Shown: positions 17,039 through 26,092 of the stretch, piece after piece
Numbering within the stretch: position 1 is the first letter of the stretch
How the letters are laid out: the number at the start of each line of letters is the position of its first letter
Source: Pseudaestuariivita atlantica
GTDB taxonomy: Bacteria > Pseudomonadota > Alphaproteobacteria > Rhodobacterales > Rhodobacteraceae
DNA: 64,000 bases
Assembly: GCF_001205715.1 (NCBI RefSeq)
Contig: NZ_AQQZ01000002.1
Location: forward strand, 119,501 to 183,500
Direction: 5' to 3'
The notes under the pieces: generated by a model
What the model was told of the DNA's origin: nothing
Databases searched by the model: none
Seen by the model: the letters and a program-made list of their open reading frames with translations, nothing else
Translations under genes and position numbers: made by a program

Positions 17039-19212
17039 GCGCGTTCCATTTTCTTCGCCCCGAATGGCTGCTGGCCCTTTTGCCAGCCGCCATCGTCACG
17101 GCCATCGCGTGGCGCAATCGCGGCCAATCCGGCGCGCGGGACTGGGCCGGCAAGGTCGATGCGCACTTGCTGCGGCACCTGATGGTGCGCGGTTCCGGCG
17201 GCCAAGGCTCGCGCTGGCTGGTCGGGGCGCTTGCGGCCGGTCTGCTGGCATCTGTCCTTGCGATGGCGGGCCCCGCTTGGGAGAAACTGCCGACGCCCAC
17301 GCAGCGCGGTGCCGAACCCGTGGTCGTGGTGCTGAGCCTGTCGCAGTCGATGAACGGGACCGATCTGGTGCCTTCGCGTCTCGCACGTGCCGGTCACAAG
17401 GTCCGCGATATCCTCGACCGTGCCCAGGGTGAAGATGTCGGGCTTGTGATATACGCCGACCGGCCCTTCGTCGCGGCTCCGCTGACACCGGACGCGGCCG
17501 TCATCCAGGAAATGCTGCCGGAACTGTCAACTGCCCTGATGCCGGTTCTTGGCAATCGTCTGCACATTGCGATCGACTCGGCGCGCGAGATGCTGACCTC
17601 GGCCGGTGCGATGCGTGGCAGCATCCTTGTCATGGCAGACGATCTGGGCGTCGATCCCGAAGCGGCGCGCGCCGCTGCCGTGACCGCCCGGCGCGCCGGG
17701 TACAAGGTCAGCGTTCTGGGTGTCGGCACCGAGGAAGGCGCACAGCTGCAAACCGCCGACGGTCAGGTCATTCGCGTCAACGGATCAAACGCGCCTGTCG
17801 TGCGGCTGGATGTCGGGGCGATGGCCTCCCTGGCAGAGGCCGGGGGAGGCGCATTCTCCACGATCACGCCGGACCTGTCCGATCTCGATCGTGTGCTGCC
17901 GCCACCCGCCAAGGGCGCGCTGGGCGGTGAACTGAGCGACCTGAAGGCGGATCGCTGGCACGACCGCGGATACCTTTTGCTGATCGTTCCGATGCTGTTG
18001 ATGCCGCTGGCATTCCGCCGGGGTGTTCTGTTCGCGGTCGGGCTCGGCTTGATCGCGGGTCTTGGAACGGGGCCAGGCGCACAGGCCGGGACGCTTGATG
18101 ACCTTTGGGCGACACCAGATCAGCAAGGGTACCGCGCGTTCAGCGAAGGTGACTACGAAACCGCGGTGCGCGCCTTTGACGCCCCGCAATGGGCGGCAAG
18201 CTCGCGGTACAAGGCGGGCGACTACGAAGGTGCCGCCCAGCTGTTCGGCGCGGACGCGTATAACAAGGGCAACGCGCTCGCCAAGGCGGGCAGGTTCGAG
18301 GACGCCCTTGCAGCCTATGATGCGCATCTGGCGACCAATCCCGATGACGCGGACGCCCGGTTCAACCGTGATCTCGTCGCCAAGCTGCTTGAGGAGCAGC
18401 AGGCCGAGGACAAGGATCAGGAACAAGAACAGGATCAGAACTCGCAAGGTGGCGACCCCCAGCAGGAGCAGAACGAAGGTTCGGGCCAGACTGGTGAGGA
18501 ACAAGCCGATCAACCGCAATCCGGCGATCAACAATCGGATGGCGACCAGTCGGGCGAGCAACAGTCCGGCGGTGACCAGTCGGGTGAACAGCAATCCGAT
18601 GGTGACCAGTCGGGTGAGCAACAATCCGGCGGTGACCAATCAGGTGAGCAGCAGTCCGGCGGCGACCAGTCAGGCGAACAGCAATCTGGCGGTGACCAGT
18701 CGGGCGAACAGCAATCTGGCGGCGACCAGTCGGGCGAGCAACAGTCCGGCGGTGACCAAACCGGCGAACAGCAATCTGGCGGCGACCAGTCGGGCGAACA
18801 GCAGTCCGGCGGTGATCAGTCGGGTGAGCAGCAGTCCGGCGCGGACCAGCCGGTGGAAGGGCAACCAGGCGGCCGCGCGTCGGACGAGCAGCAGGGTGGG
18901 CAATCGGCCACGCCCGGTGATGAAACGGCAGAACCCGGTGCGTCGGCCCTAAGCGGGGAGGGCGAGCGAACCGGTGAACATGACGCGCCCGGCGAAGAAG
19001 ACGCCTCTTTGCTGTCCTCGCTTATCGACCGGATGCTGGAGGGCAATGGCGAGCCGGTGGAAGACGAGGCCGAACAGGGCACCGCGCGCGGTGCCGTCCC
19101 GCTGAGCCAGGCCGCGGAACAGCAGTTGCGCGCCGTGCCGGATGACCCGGCGGGCCTTCTGCGTGCCCGAATTCGCCAGCACTACGCGCAGATGCGCGCA
19201 AACGGAAACTGA
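17035..19212 (+). CDS. VWA-TPR fusion (BatB/BatC-like) with acidic decapeptide repeat
   Basis: 725 residues. Membrane segments near 7-22 and 62-80, a VWA-like domain (VVLSLSQSMNGTDL; DxSxS is altered to LSQSM, so metal binding may be weakened), and another span around 313-345. TPR-like repeats follow (about 365-445; QGYRAFSEGDYETAVRAFD, YNKGNALAKAGRFEDALAAYD). Then comes a ~110-residue Gln/Gly/Asp/Glu/Ser linker of ten near-identical decapeptides, and a short C-terminal helical tail. In many bacteria BatB (VWA) and BatC (TPR) are separate; here they are fused. The repeat looks like a flexible periplasmic or cytoplasmic spacer. Member of the MoxR operon. Confidence 0.9.
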   Translation: MSAFHFLRPEWLLALLPAAIVTAIAWRNRGQSGARDWAGKVDAHLLRHLMVRGSGGQGSRWLVGALAAGLLASVLAMAGPAWEKLPTPTQRGAEPVVVVLSLSQSMNGTDLVPSRLARAGHKVRDILDRAQGEDVGLVIYADRPFVAAPLTPDAAVIQEMLPELSTALMPVLGNRLHIAIDSAREMLTSAGAMRGSILVMADDLGVDPEAARAAAVTARRAGYKVSVLGVGTEEGAQLQTADGQVIRVNGSNAPVVRLDVGAMASLAEAGGGAFSTITPDLSDLDRVLPPPAKGALGGELSDLKADRWHDRGYLLLIVPMLLMPLAFRRGVLFAVGLGLIAGLGTGPGAQAGTLDDLWATPDQQGYRAFSEGDYETAVRAFDAPQWAASSRYKAGDYEGAAQLFGADAYNKGNALAKAGRFEDALAAYDAHLATNPDDADARFNRDLVAKLLEEQQAEDKDQEQEQDQNSQGGDPQQEQNEGSGQTGEEQADQPQSGDQQSDGDQSGEQQSGGDQSGEQQSDGDQSGEQQSGGDQSGEQQSGGDQSGEQQSGGDQSGEQQSGGDQSGEQQSGGDQTGEQQSGGDQSGEQQSGGDQSGEQQSGADQPVEGQPGGRASDEQQGGQSATPGDETAEPGASALSGEGERTGEHDAPGEEDASLLSSLIDRMLEGNGEPVEDEAEQGTARGAVPLSQAAEQQLRAVPDDPAGLLRARIRQHYAQMRANGN
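18541..18840 (+). repeat. Ten tandem 30-base units encoding the decapeptide GDQSGEQQSG
   Basis: Exactly ten 30-base units in frame within the VWA-TPR gene. Nearly all differences between units are synonymous (GGC/GGT, CAG/CAA, GAG/GAA). Encoded changes are only Gly to Asp in unit 2 and Ser to Thr in unit 8. A degenerate unit (SGDQQSD) precedes and an altered one (ADQPVEGQPG) follows. Confidence 0.95.
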
Positions 19213-19222
19213 GGTGACGTCC

Positions 19223-20977
19223 ATGTTCAACAGCATCAAGATCATTGCATCGGTCCTGTTCCTCGGCCTGATCGGGTTGCCTGCATGGGCCGCCGGGCTG
19301 AAAGCCACCCTCAGCGCGACCGAGATTGCCGAAGGCGACCAGGTGGTGCTGAGCCTGTCGGCGGATCTTGCCACCGGGGCGGGGCAGCCGGACCTGTCCG
19401 TGCTGGAGACCGATTTCCGCGTGCTGGGCACGACGTCCGGCACCCAGGCGACCATCATCAATGGACGGCGTCAGGACAGCCGGACGTGGCAGGTTACGCT
19501 GATGCCCAAGCGGGAGGGACAGATTGTCATTCCGCCGATCGAGGCGGGCGCGGTTTCAAGCGAACCCTTGCGGCTTTCGGTTCTGGACGCGGCGAGCCTT
19601 CCTCCGGCCGTGCGCGCGTCGCGGCCAAGCGTGACGGTGTCTGTCGAGGGTGACACGCTTTATGCCCACCAGGAAGTTCCGCTGACAGTGCGTGCCCGGT
19701 TGCCCGCCGGCACGCGCGGCGCGCAGATCAGCGCGCCCGAAAGCACCGATGTTTTGCTGAACCAGGTGGGCGAGGATCGCACGACCCGGCAACCCGACGG
19801 GACCGTTTTGCTGGAACGGAAATACTTCATGCGCCCGCAAAGGGAGGGCACGATCTCGCTTGATCCTTTCACGGTGGTCGCCAGCGTCGCGGACCAGACG
19901 CCATCGGGGCGCATTGGCCAGTCGCCTTTCGGGCGCGACCCCTTCGCCGGTTTTTTCCAGAACGCTCCGTTCGGGCGTGATCCGTTCGGCAGCATGTTCG
20001 CACGCACCCGCAACGTCACGGCGGTCAGTGAACCGCTGGTCCTGCAGGTCAATGCGACACCCGGCGGTGCCTCGGGATGGGCACTCCCGGCAAAAGGCGT
20101 CGAGTTGCGCGAGATCTGGCAACCCGATCCGCCCGTGTTCGAAGTCGGCGCCGCGGTGACGCGCAAGATCCAGGTCGTGGCGCTGGGCGCGCATGGCGAA
20201 CAGATCCCGGATATCGACATGCCTGCCATCGACGGTGCGCGGGTTTACTTCGAAGGATCGGACACGCGGTCGGTGCCGACGCGGGACGGGACCGCGGCGA
20301 TGCGTGAATTCACGTGGTCCATCGTGCCGACGACGGGCGGCGAGCTAGCGCTGCCGGAGATCGGGGTCGACTGGTTCGACGTCACGCGGCAGGAAAAGGA
20401 CCGCGCTGTCGTGGCGGCGCAGCGTTTCGATGTCGAAGGCCCGATCGTTACGGCGGCGATATCGTCAGGACGGGAAAACGCCTCTGCGACGCAGGCCCGG
20501 AACCGGGAGGACCTGCTGCCCGACCGGACCCTGACGTTTGCCCTGGTGGCGGCGGCGATTATCGTGGGTTTGCTGGTGCTGGCCATTGCGGTTCGTGTCG
20601 TCAGCGTCCGGCGCGCGGCGCGGGTTGCCGGGGCAGTCAAGCCCCGGACAAAACCGGCGGACGATCTTTCCGCGCGCCGAAGAAGCGCGCTTGGAAGGGC
20701 CAGCAGGGCGGCGAAGGCCGGCGATGATTCCGGTGTCCATCGCGCCGCGATGGACTGGATCCGGGCCAGCGGGCTTTCGGTGGAGGCCGTCCACGTGCGG
20801 CTTCCCGATATCGGCCGGCACCTCGACGCGCTCGAAGCGAGCATGTTCTCTTCGCAGGGGGGCGAGGTCGACTTGCGTGGGCTGGTGGCCGACATGCAAC
20901 ATGCGGATCGGATGCTGGACAGCGGTTCAAACAGAACCGCGCAAGCCCTGCCGCCGCTCTACCCGGCCGAAACCTAG
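19223..20977 (+). CDS. BatD-like protein (oxygen tolerance)
   Basis: 584 residues. Signal peptide (IIASVLFLGLIGLPAWAAG, cleavage near 24), then tandem Ig-like beta-rich domains with the BatD opening LKATLSATEIAEGDQVVLSL, a membrane span near 437-462 (FALVAAAIIVGLLVLAIAV) and a cytoplasmic helical tail. BatD is the secreted/membrane partner of BatA-BatB in aerotolerance operons. Start at 19223 follows GAGGTGACGTCC; it begins ten bases after the VWA-TPR gene. A Phe/Gly/Arg-rich insertion (GRDPFAGFFQ, GRDPFGSMFA) around residues 237-257 is a local near-repeat. Confidence 0.88.
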   Translation: MFNSIKIIASVLFLGLIGLPAWAAGLKATLSATEIAEGDQVVLSLSADLATGAGQPDLSVLETDFRVLGTTSGTQATIINGRRQDSRTWQVTLMPKREGQIVIPPIEAGAVSSEPLRLSVLDAASLPPAVRASRPSVTVSVEGDTLYAHQEVPLTVRARLPAGTRGAQISAPESTDVLLNQVGEDRTTRQPDGTVLLERKYFMRPQREGTISLDPFTVVASVADQTPSGRIGQSPFGRDPFAGFFQNAPFGRDPFGSMFARTRNVTAVSEPLVLQVNATPGGASGWALPAKGVELREIWQPDPPVFEVGAAVTRKIQVVALGAHGEQIPDIDMPAIDGARVYFEGSDTRSVPTRDGTAAMREFTWSIVPTTGGELALPEIGVDWFDVTRQEKDRAVVAAQRFDVEGPIVTAAISSGRENASATQARNREDLLPDRTLTFALVAAAIIVGLLVLAIAVRVVSVRRAARVAGAVKPRTKPADDLSARRRSALGRASRAAKAGDDSGVHRAAMDWIRASGLSVEAVHVRLPDIGRHLDALEASMFSSQGGEVDLRGLVADMQHADRMLDSGSNRTAQALPPLYPAET

Positions 20978-20989
20978 GCCGCGGTGGTT

Positions 20990-21310
20990 TTACCAGACGT
21001 GCAACCCGAAGGCGCCGATCAGAACGAACATCGCGGCAACGAGGGCCAATAACAGACCGTCCGCGAACAGGCCCTCGTCATCCGAGGGCCGTTCATCGTC
21101 GATCCGGGCGCGCACGTGGCGCAACCTGACATAGGCGAGAACCAGTACGAGGAGCCCCGCCAACAGGAGGCCCAGTTCCGACCAGAAACGCGTTGGGCCA
21201 TCATTGATCCGTGCCGCCACCAGGCCGAATCCTTCGATCGCGATGACGGTCCGCACCCAGGCGAGGAATGTTCGTTCGTTTGACGCGTGATCGGCAAAGT
21301 TCTTGATCAT
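20990..21310 (-). CDS. DUF202/YidH-like small membrane protein
   Basis: 106 residues. The N-terminal DHASNERTFLAWVRTVIAI is the DUF202 signature, followed by three membrane segments (about 15-33, 42-62, 82-104). Function of the family is unknown; members occur with envelope genes. It starts one base after the mprF stop, so it is coupled to MprF. Converges on batD with 12 bases between stops. Confidence 0.88.
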   Translation of the reverse strand: MIKNFADHASNERTFLAWVRTVIAIEGFGLVAARINDGPTRFWSELGLLLAGLLVLVLAYVRLRHVRARIDDERPSDDEGLFADGLLLALVAAMFVLIGAFGLHVW

Positions 21311-21311
21311 G

Positions 21312-23927
21312 TCACGGCTCCTTTCGGACAAGCCCCACAAGTCCGCCCGAGATCAATTCGTTCGCATCAAGCAACGCTCGGGCGATCCCGACGCCACCCT
21401 TGCAGACGACATAGTTGGGAGACCACACCGGGTGAAACTTCTCCTTGAAGCTGCGCAAGCCTTCGAAGTGATAAAACTTGTCGCCATGCTCATAGATAAG
21501 TCCACCCAGCTTCTGCCAGATCGATGCCAGCTCGTGCCGGGCCGTCCCCGAGAAGGGAGCGGCACCAAGGTTGAACCATTCGAAGCCCTGTGCCTTGCCC
21601 CAAAGGACGAGTTCGCCGAACAGCGCATCCATCACGAAATTGGCGCAACCGGGCCTGTTCCGCATCAGGTCGACCGAAAGTTCGACTTGGGCGCCCTTGA
21701 GGATATTGGCAAACGCGACGATCTCGCCGCTGTCGCCCGGAGCGCGCAGGATAGCGATGTCGAAATTCGACAGGTACGTGTCATCGAACCGGCCCAGCGT
21801 GAAGCCTTTTTCCTTGCCGCTTTTCACGCGCAACCATGCCTGCGATATCCTGCGCAGGTCGTCGAGGATTGCGGGCACCTTGTCGCGCGCCACGATTTCG
21901 AAGGTATAACCTTCGCGCGCCGCCCGGTTTCGCGCGTAGCGGAAGTCCTTCATCGACGGACCGTCGAGCGTACAGGACTGCAAGTCGATGCGCCCGACTT
22001 CGCCGTATTTGACCACGGCAAGCCCCATGTCGAGGAACGTCTCCACGTAGGTGGAAGACACGCCGAAAAAGACGAACCTCTTGCCTTCGCGGTCCGCCAT
22101 CTCGCGGAATTGCCACAAGAGGTTCCGTGACGCTTCGGGCTCCCCGACTGGTTCACCCTGTGTCACGAGCGCCGAGCCCGTGTCGCCAAAGGCGAGGTAG
22201 GCGCGCTCTTCGGGATCGATCAGGAAGCACTTGTCGCCAAGAAGCGCGATGTTGGCCTCTGCATTGGGGCTGGCGCTGACGAGGTGACGCACGCAAGACG
22301 GAATCGGCTCCGCCGCGTGGCGCGTGCCCCGAACGCCGATCAGCGAATTCAGGGCAAGCACGGACAGCACGACCGCGCTCGCCAGGCTTGCGCGAAGGAA
22401 GCGCGAAGCGTCACCTGACCACGATACCTGCCACCACAGCGCGTCCCGGTACTCGACATGCTTGTAGGCGAATACGCCAATCCATGTGAGTGCGGCGAGG
22501 AGGATGACGATACTGGCGAACCAGACCCAGCCGAGCCTTAGCGGTGCGGAATGGGGCACTCGGTGGAACGCCGGGCGGAAGAGAAGGAGGAAAAGGATGG
22601 CCCCCGCCATCAACGCCGCTTCTTCGAGGTCCAGACCTTTCGCGATAGAGGCAAGAAGGCCGACGGCGAGGAACACGATTGCAAGGATCCACGCGCTTTT
22701 CAGACGTCGGAACAGCCCGCGTGCAACGACCAGAAGCAGCATGCCCGCGACGCTTGCCGCGAGGTGCGATGCCTCGACCAACCCGATCGGGACGAAATCG
22801 CGCAAAAGCTCCAGCCGCGTCTCGACTGCGGGGAGGTTGCCGGACAAGAGCAGGACGGTACCCGCGGCCAGAGCGACAGCGGACGCGATCAACGGTGCCG
22901 TGGGCTGGACGAGCCTGCGCATGGTTCCCGTTGCTGAAAGCAGCAGGTCGCGGCGCGATTTCAGCGCGACGAGGCTGATGCCGAGGACCGTCAGCGCGAA
23001 GGGCAACCCGGTATAGATAACGCGGTAGAGCAGGAGCGCGGCCAGCGCGTCGGACCGACCGCCGGCCCCGAGACCTGTCAGGAGCGTTGCCTCGAAAACG
23101 CCGATGCCGCCCGGCGCATGGCTGAACACGCCGAGGGCGATCGAAAGGACGAACACGATGAAAAAGAGAGAAAAGTTCTGGGTCAGATCGGCGGGCATCA
23201 GTACGTAGAGCGCCAGCGCTGACCCGGCGACATCAACGACGGCGGCGGCAGTCAACGCCATTGACTGCCCGATCGTCGGCAAGGTGAAAACGTGCCCCGA
23301 CGTGGCAATTTCCCTGCGCCCGAAAGCAAAACGGGCCAGCACCACCGCAAGCAATCCAAGCAGGACGACACCCGCCGCGATTTCAACTGGAGTCGAGACA
23401 TGCAGGACGCCCGATAACCCGACCGGGTGGAAGACAAGCAATACGCCCACCGTCAATGCGAGCCCAAGCCAGAACGCGCCCCATGAAAAGGCGATCAGGT
23501 TCAGGACGGTTGCAAGGTCAAGGCCCAGCCCCGCGTAGACCCGGTATCGCAACGCCGTTCCCGTCAGGTAGGAAAAGCCAAGCAGGTTGGACAACGCGTA
23601 TCCCGCCGCGCCCGTGAGCGCGGCGATCCGGCTTGGCACGGTGGTTCCCGTCAAGGCTCTGGCGGCGATGACATCGTACATCGCAAGCCCCGAAAAACCG
23701 GCACATGTGGAAAGCACCGCAAGGATCAGGGATGCCCGATTGGCCGCGGCAAGATCGGCGCGGACGTCCGCGAGGTTCACTTCCAGCGAGAGCCTGTGAA
23801 GCACGAACACGGCGATTGCGATGATCAAAAGCGGGATGCCGCCGCGCACCACGGGGTGTTCCACCAAGGCAAGGCCGCGAAGGAGCCAGGACTTAGCGGG
23901 GCTTTGCACTGTCGTAGCCGTCTTCAA
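21312..23927 (-). CDS. mprF: MprF-like bifunctional aminoacyl-phosphatidylglycerol synthase/flippase
   Basis: 871 residues. About 14 membrane segments over residues 15-540 (flippase part) precede a cytoplasmic DUF2156 synthase domain (FLIDPEERAYLAFGDTGSAL onward, about 560-860; includes YARNRAAREGYTFEI and PGDSGEIVAFANIL). MprF transfers Lys or another amino acid from aminoacyl-tRNA to phosphatidylglycerol and flips the product, reducing surface negative charge and conferring cationic peptide resistance. The start is TTG at 23927, overlapping DUF1003 by 35 bases; an in-frame GTG at 23909 is an alternative. Amino acid specificity is unknown. Confidence 0.88.
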   Translation of the reverse strand: MKTATTVQSPAKSWLLRGLALVEHPVVRGGIPLLIIAIAVFVLHRLSLEVNLADVRADLAAANRASLILAVLSTCAGFSGLAMYDVIAARALTGTTVPSRIAALTGAAGYALSNLLGFSYLTGTALRYRVYAGLGLDLATVLNLIAFSWGAFWLGLALTVGVLLVFHPVGLSGVLHVSTPVEIAAGVVLLGLLAVVLARFAFGRREIATSGHVFTLPTIGQSMALTAAAVVDVAGSALALYVLMPADLTQNFSLFFIVFVLSIALGVFSHAPGGIGVFEATLLTGLGAGGRSDALAALLLYRVIYTGLPFALTVLGISLVALKSRRDLLLSATGTMRRLVQPTAPLIASAVALAAGTVLLLSGNLPAVETRLELLRDFVPIGLVEASHLAASVAGMLLLVVARGLFRRLKSAWILAIVFLAVGLLASIAKGLDLEEAALMAGAILFLLLFRPAFHRVPHSAPLRLGWVWFASIVILLAALTWIGVFAYKHVEYRDALWWQVSWSGDASRFLRASLASAVVLSVLALNSLIGVRGTRHAAEPIPSCVRHLVSASPNAEANIALLGDKCFLIDPEERAYLAFGDTGSALVTQGEPVGEPEASRNLLWQFREMADREGKRFVFFGVSSTYVETFLDMGLAVVKYGEVGRIDLQSCTLDGPSMKDFRYARNRAAREGYTFEIVARDKVPAILDDLRRISQAWLRVKSGKEKGFTLGRFDDTYLSNFDIAILRAPGDSGEIVAFANILKGAQVELSVDLMRNRPGCANFVMDALFGELVLWGKAQGFEWFNLGAAPFSGTARHELASIWQKLGGLIYEHGDKFYHFEGLRSFKEKFHPVWSPNYVVCKGGVGIARALLDANELISGGLVGLVRKEP

Positions 23928-24606
23928 GCATGTCGATCTGGATCTGCTGAAGCTCCGCCAGTTTCTCCCACTGGTGGGCCAGCTGGTGATCGATCTTTTC
24001 GTGCAGTTGCCGGATTTCCAGCTCTGCCTTGAGGTTCACGAGGTAGTCGTTCTCGGCCCTCAGGCGGTCTTTTTCTTCCTGTCGGCGCTGGCTCATCATG
24101 ATGACGGGTGCCTGCAGGGCGGCGAGTGTGGAAAGGACGAGGTTCAGCAGGATGAACGGGTAGGGATCGAAGGGTTCGCGCAGGAGTTGCGACGCGTTGA
24201 CGGCCATCCATGCAATCAGGACGAACAGGAAGGACAGGATGAAGGACCAGCTTCCGCCGAACGAGGCCACCTTGTCGGCGACCCGGTCACCGAACGTGAA
24301 GCGCTCGCCAATGTCGTCCGCCATGTTCTGCGTGACGAACTGTTGTGATGACATCGCGTCGACAACCTGCTGATCCAGCTTGCCGAGCTCGCCCCGTTCT
24401 TCTTCAAGCAAGGCCTCGACATGGGCACGCCGGGCCTTTGCGAGGTCGTTTGAACAGATGAACTTGCCGTCGCCCCAGCCGGGGTTGGCGACTTCGATGA
24501 TCCGGGAAACGCTGGGCCTGATCGTGGCCCATGCACGCATGGAACGCTTCGGAAAAGACTTTCCGCAAACGTGGCAGGTGGCTTGTGCTGGTGAGGTTCT
24601 GCGCAT
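23893..24606 (-). CDS. DUF1003 family membrane protein with N-terminal zinc-ribbon-like motif
   Basis: 237 residues. N-terminal CHVCGKSF (about 9-16) and FICSNDL may form a small metal-binding motif. The DUF1003 core follows: FGDRVADKVASFGGSWSFI, two membrane spans (about 109-129 and 146-166, with PFDPYPFILLNLVLST), then the charged segment MMSQRRQEEKDRLRAENDY and a coiled-coil tail. Function of the family is unknown. Start at 24606 rather than an upstream non-conserved in-frame ATG. Its end overlaps mprF. Confidence 0.85.
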   Translation of the reverse strand: MRRTSPAQATCHVCGKSFPKRSMRAWATIRPSVSRIIEVANPGWGDGKFICSNDLAKARRAHVEALLEEERGELGKLDQQVVDAMSSQQFVTQNMADDIGERFTFGDRVADKVASFGGSWSFILSFLFVLIAWMAVNASQLLREPFDPYPFILLNLVLSTLAALQAPVIMMSQRRQEEKDRLRAENDYLVNLKAELEIRQLHEKIDHQLAHQWEKLAELQQIQIDMLEDGYDSAKPR

Positions 24607-24702
24607 GTGCCGCCTATCATTTCCGCAAGACGCCCTTGGTTCAACTGGGAATATCCCGGACCGCGGTCGGGTCTGAACGCGTAAGTCCGATAAAAGCTGA
24701 GC

Positions 24703-24731
24703 CGCCGGGCGCACGGATATGGCGCCCGGCG
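24703..24731 (-). terminator. Rho-independent-like terminator after the HtrA-like gene
   Basis: CGCCGGGCGC (24703-24712) and GCGCCCGGCG (24722-24731) form a perfect ten-base stem with a nine-base loop, 26 bases past the htrA-like stop on the minus strand. The minus strand then reads ...GCTCAGCTTTTATC, a short T-run a few bases on. It separates the HtrA-like gene from DUF1003-mprF. Confidence 0.6.
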
Positions 24732-24757
24732 ACCCCGCCGGCTCTCCCGTCCCGGCG

Positions 24758-25882
24758 TCAGGCCTTGTGATCGGCCCGGTTGCCCAGCACCACCTCCAAC
24801 GTCCGGGGTTGAGCGGCCCGCAGGATCTGGATGACGACCTTGGCGCCGGGCTGCTTGCTGGCAACAAGGCGGGTCAGATCGCGCGGGGCCTTGACGTCCT
24901 GTCCGTCGACGGAAATCACGATGTCACCTTTCCGCAGGCCGGCCGCGTCGGCGGGCGTACCTGCCGCTACGTCCGTGACGAATGCGCCCAGCGTGGTTTC
25001 CATGCCAAGCGCGATCGCGACATCATCGCCGACCGGGGCAATCGACACGCCAAGGAAGCCACGGTCGACGCGGCCATCATCGATCAGGTTGGCAATGACA
25101 TTTGCCGCGACCTTGGCCGAAAGCGCCACGTTTGTTCCTCCAGCTTCGGAACCGGACGAGACATGCATCGCGTTCACGCCGACAACCTTGCCGTCGCCAT
25201 CGACCATCACGCCGCCCGTCGTGCCGATGCCGACCGTGGCATCGGTTTGAACGAGGTCGAACAGGGCGCCGCCCGTGTCGTCGCCGATCGTGGCCAGAAC
25301 ACCGGTCGAAACGGCAGTGCCGGTCGGCGCGTTCGTTCCGACGACGACAATCGGTTCTCCCAGTTCCATGTCCTGCGGCTTGGCGAATTCAAGCGATGCG
25401 AGGTTGTCGGCGTCGATTTTCAGAACGGCGATGTCGGTCATGTCGTCGATGCCCACGACCGTGGCGTCGAACATCAGGCCGTTTTCAAGCGTCACGCGGA
25501 TCGAGGTCGCGCCGTCGATGGCCGTGGCGTTGGTCGCGATGTAGCCGTCATCGGATACGACAAAGCCGGTGGCCGCGCGCGACCCCGCAAGGAACGGTGA
25601 CCTGAAGTGCTTGGGCATTTTCATCCCGAACTGCTTCGCGAACTCCTCGAACAGCGCGCGTTGGTCGAACAGGGGGAATTCCGCGCCATCGTCGGCGCTG
25701 CGGGTTTCGACCGTCACGATCGCGGGCGCGACCCGTGCGGCAACGGCCGCGACGTTCATGGGTTTGACGATGTCAGGGGTCGGGTCGGATTGGGCATAGG
25801 CCGGCGAAAGCCCCGATGTCCCCAGCAAAACCGCGGCCATCGATGCTGCCAGAAGCGATGACTTTTTCCTGCTGATGGTCAT
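24758..25882 (-). CDS. HtrA/DegP-like protein lacking catalytic His and Ser (probable pseudoprotease)
   Basis: 374 residues. Signal peptide (SLLAASMAAVLLGTSGLSPA, cleavage near 30), trypsin-like domain (about 50-250) and one PDZ domain (about 270-365, GFLGVSIAPVGD, GLRKGDIVISVDG). Aligned by eye to HtrA, the His motif TNNHVV reads TNATAI (His to Thr120), the Asp is kept (MTDIAVLKI, Asp150), and GNSGG reads GTTGG (Ser to Thr222). The reading frame is intact, so this looks like a maintained non-catalytic periplasmic chaperone or substrate binder, not a degraded gene. AAGGAGG lies upstream of the ATG. Divergent from a two-component system; a terminator follows. Confidence 0.85.
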   Translation of the reverse strand: MTISRKKSSLLAASMAAVLLGTSGLSPAYAQSDPTPDIVKPMNVAAVAARVAPAIVTVETRSADDGAEFPLFDQRALFEEFAKQFGMKMPKHFRSPFLAGSRAATGFVVSDDGYIATNATAIDGATSIRVTLENGLMFDATVVGIDDMTDIAVLKIDADNLASLEFAKPQDMELGEPIVVVGTNAPTGTAVSTGVLATIGDDTGGALFDLVQTDATVGIGTTGGVMVDGDGKVVGVNAMHVSSGSEAGGTNVALSAKVAANVIANLIDDGRVDRGFLGVSIAPVGDDVAIALGMETTLGAFVTDVAAGTPADAAGLRKGDIVISVDGQDVKAPRDLTRLVASKQPGAKVVIQILRAAQPRTLEVVLGNRADHKA

Positions 25883-25993
25883 TTTCGTGGTCCTCCTTGC
25901 CGCTGGTTGGCGGCGATTGGTGAAATTCCGGAGGCACCATCCGCCACTCGCGTTACCCGCCGACGGCAGAAAGATTGCAATTTCTCAATGTTG

Positions 25994-26011
25994 GTCACAA
26001 ATCTGTGTGAC
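25994..26011. promoter_or_regulatory. Inverted repeat between the HtrA-like gene and the response regulator
   Basis: GTCACA-AATCTG-TGTGAC, perfect six-base arms and six-base spacer, 82 bases upstream of the response regulator ATG and 112 bases upstream of the htrA-like start. Its place in the divergent gap fits an operator, possibly for the adjacent OmpR-type regulator. Arm order is the reverse of a CRP site. Confidence 0.45.
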
Positions 26012-26092
26012 AATCGCAGGTCAGAAACTGCGGCGCGTGATTGCAGAATGCCTTGAGACAGCCGGAAAAAGGCTGGCCGAAGTGGGAAGAAG

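Noticed and set aside
18541-18840. CRISPR array
   Set aside because: The 30-base units are directly adjacent with no spacers and lie in frame within a coding sequence.
25994-26011. CRP/FNR binding site
   Set aside because: CRP consensus is TGTGA-N6-TCACA; here the arms are in the opposite order (GTCACA-N6-TGTGAC).
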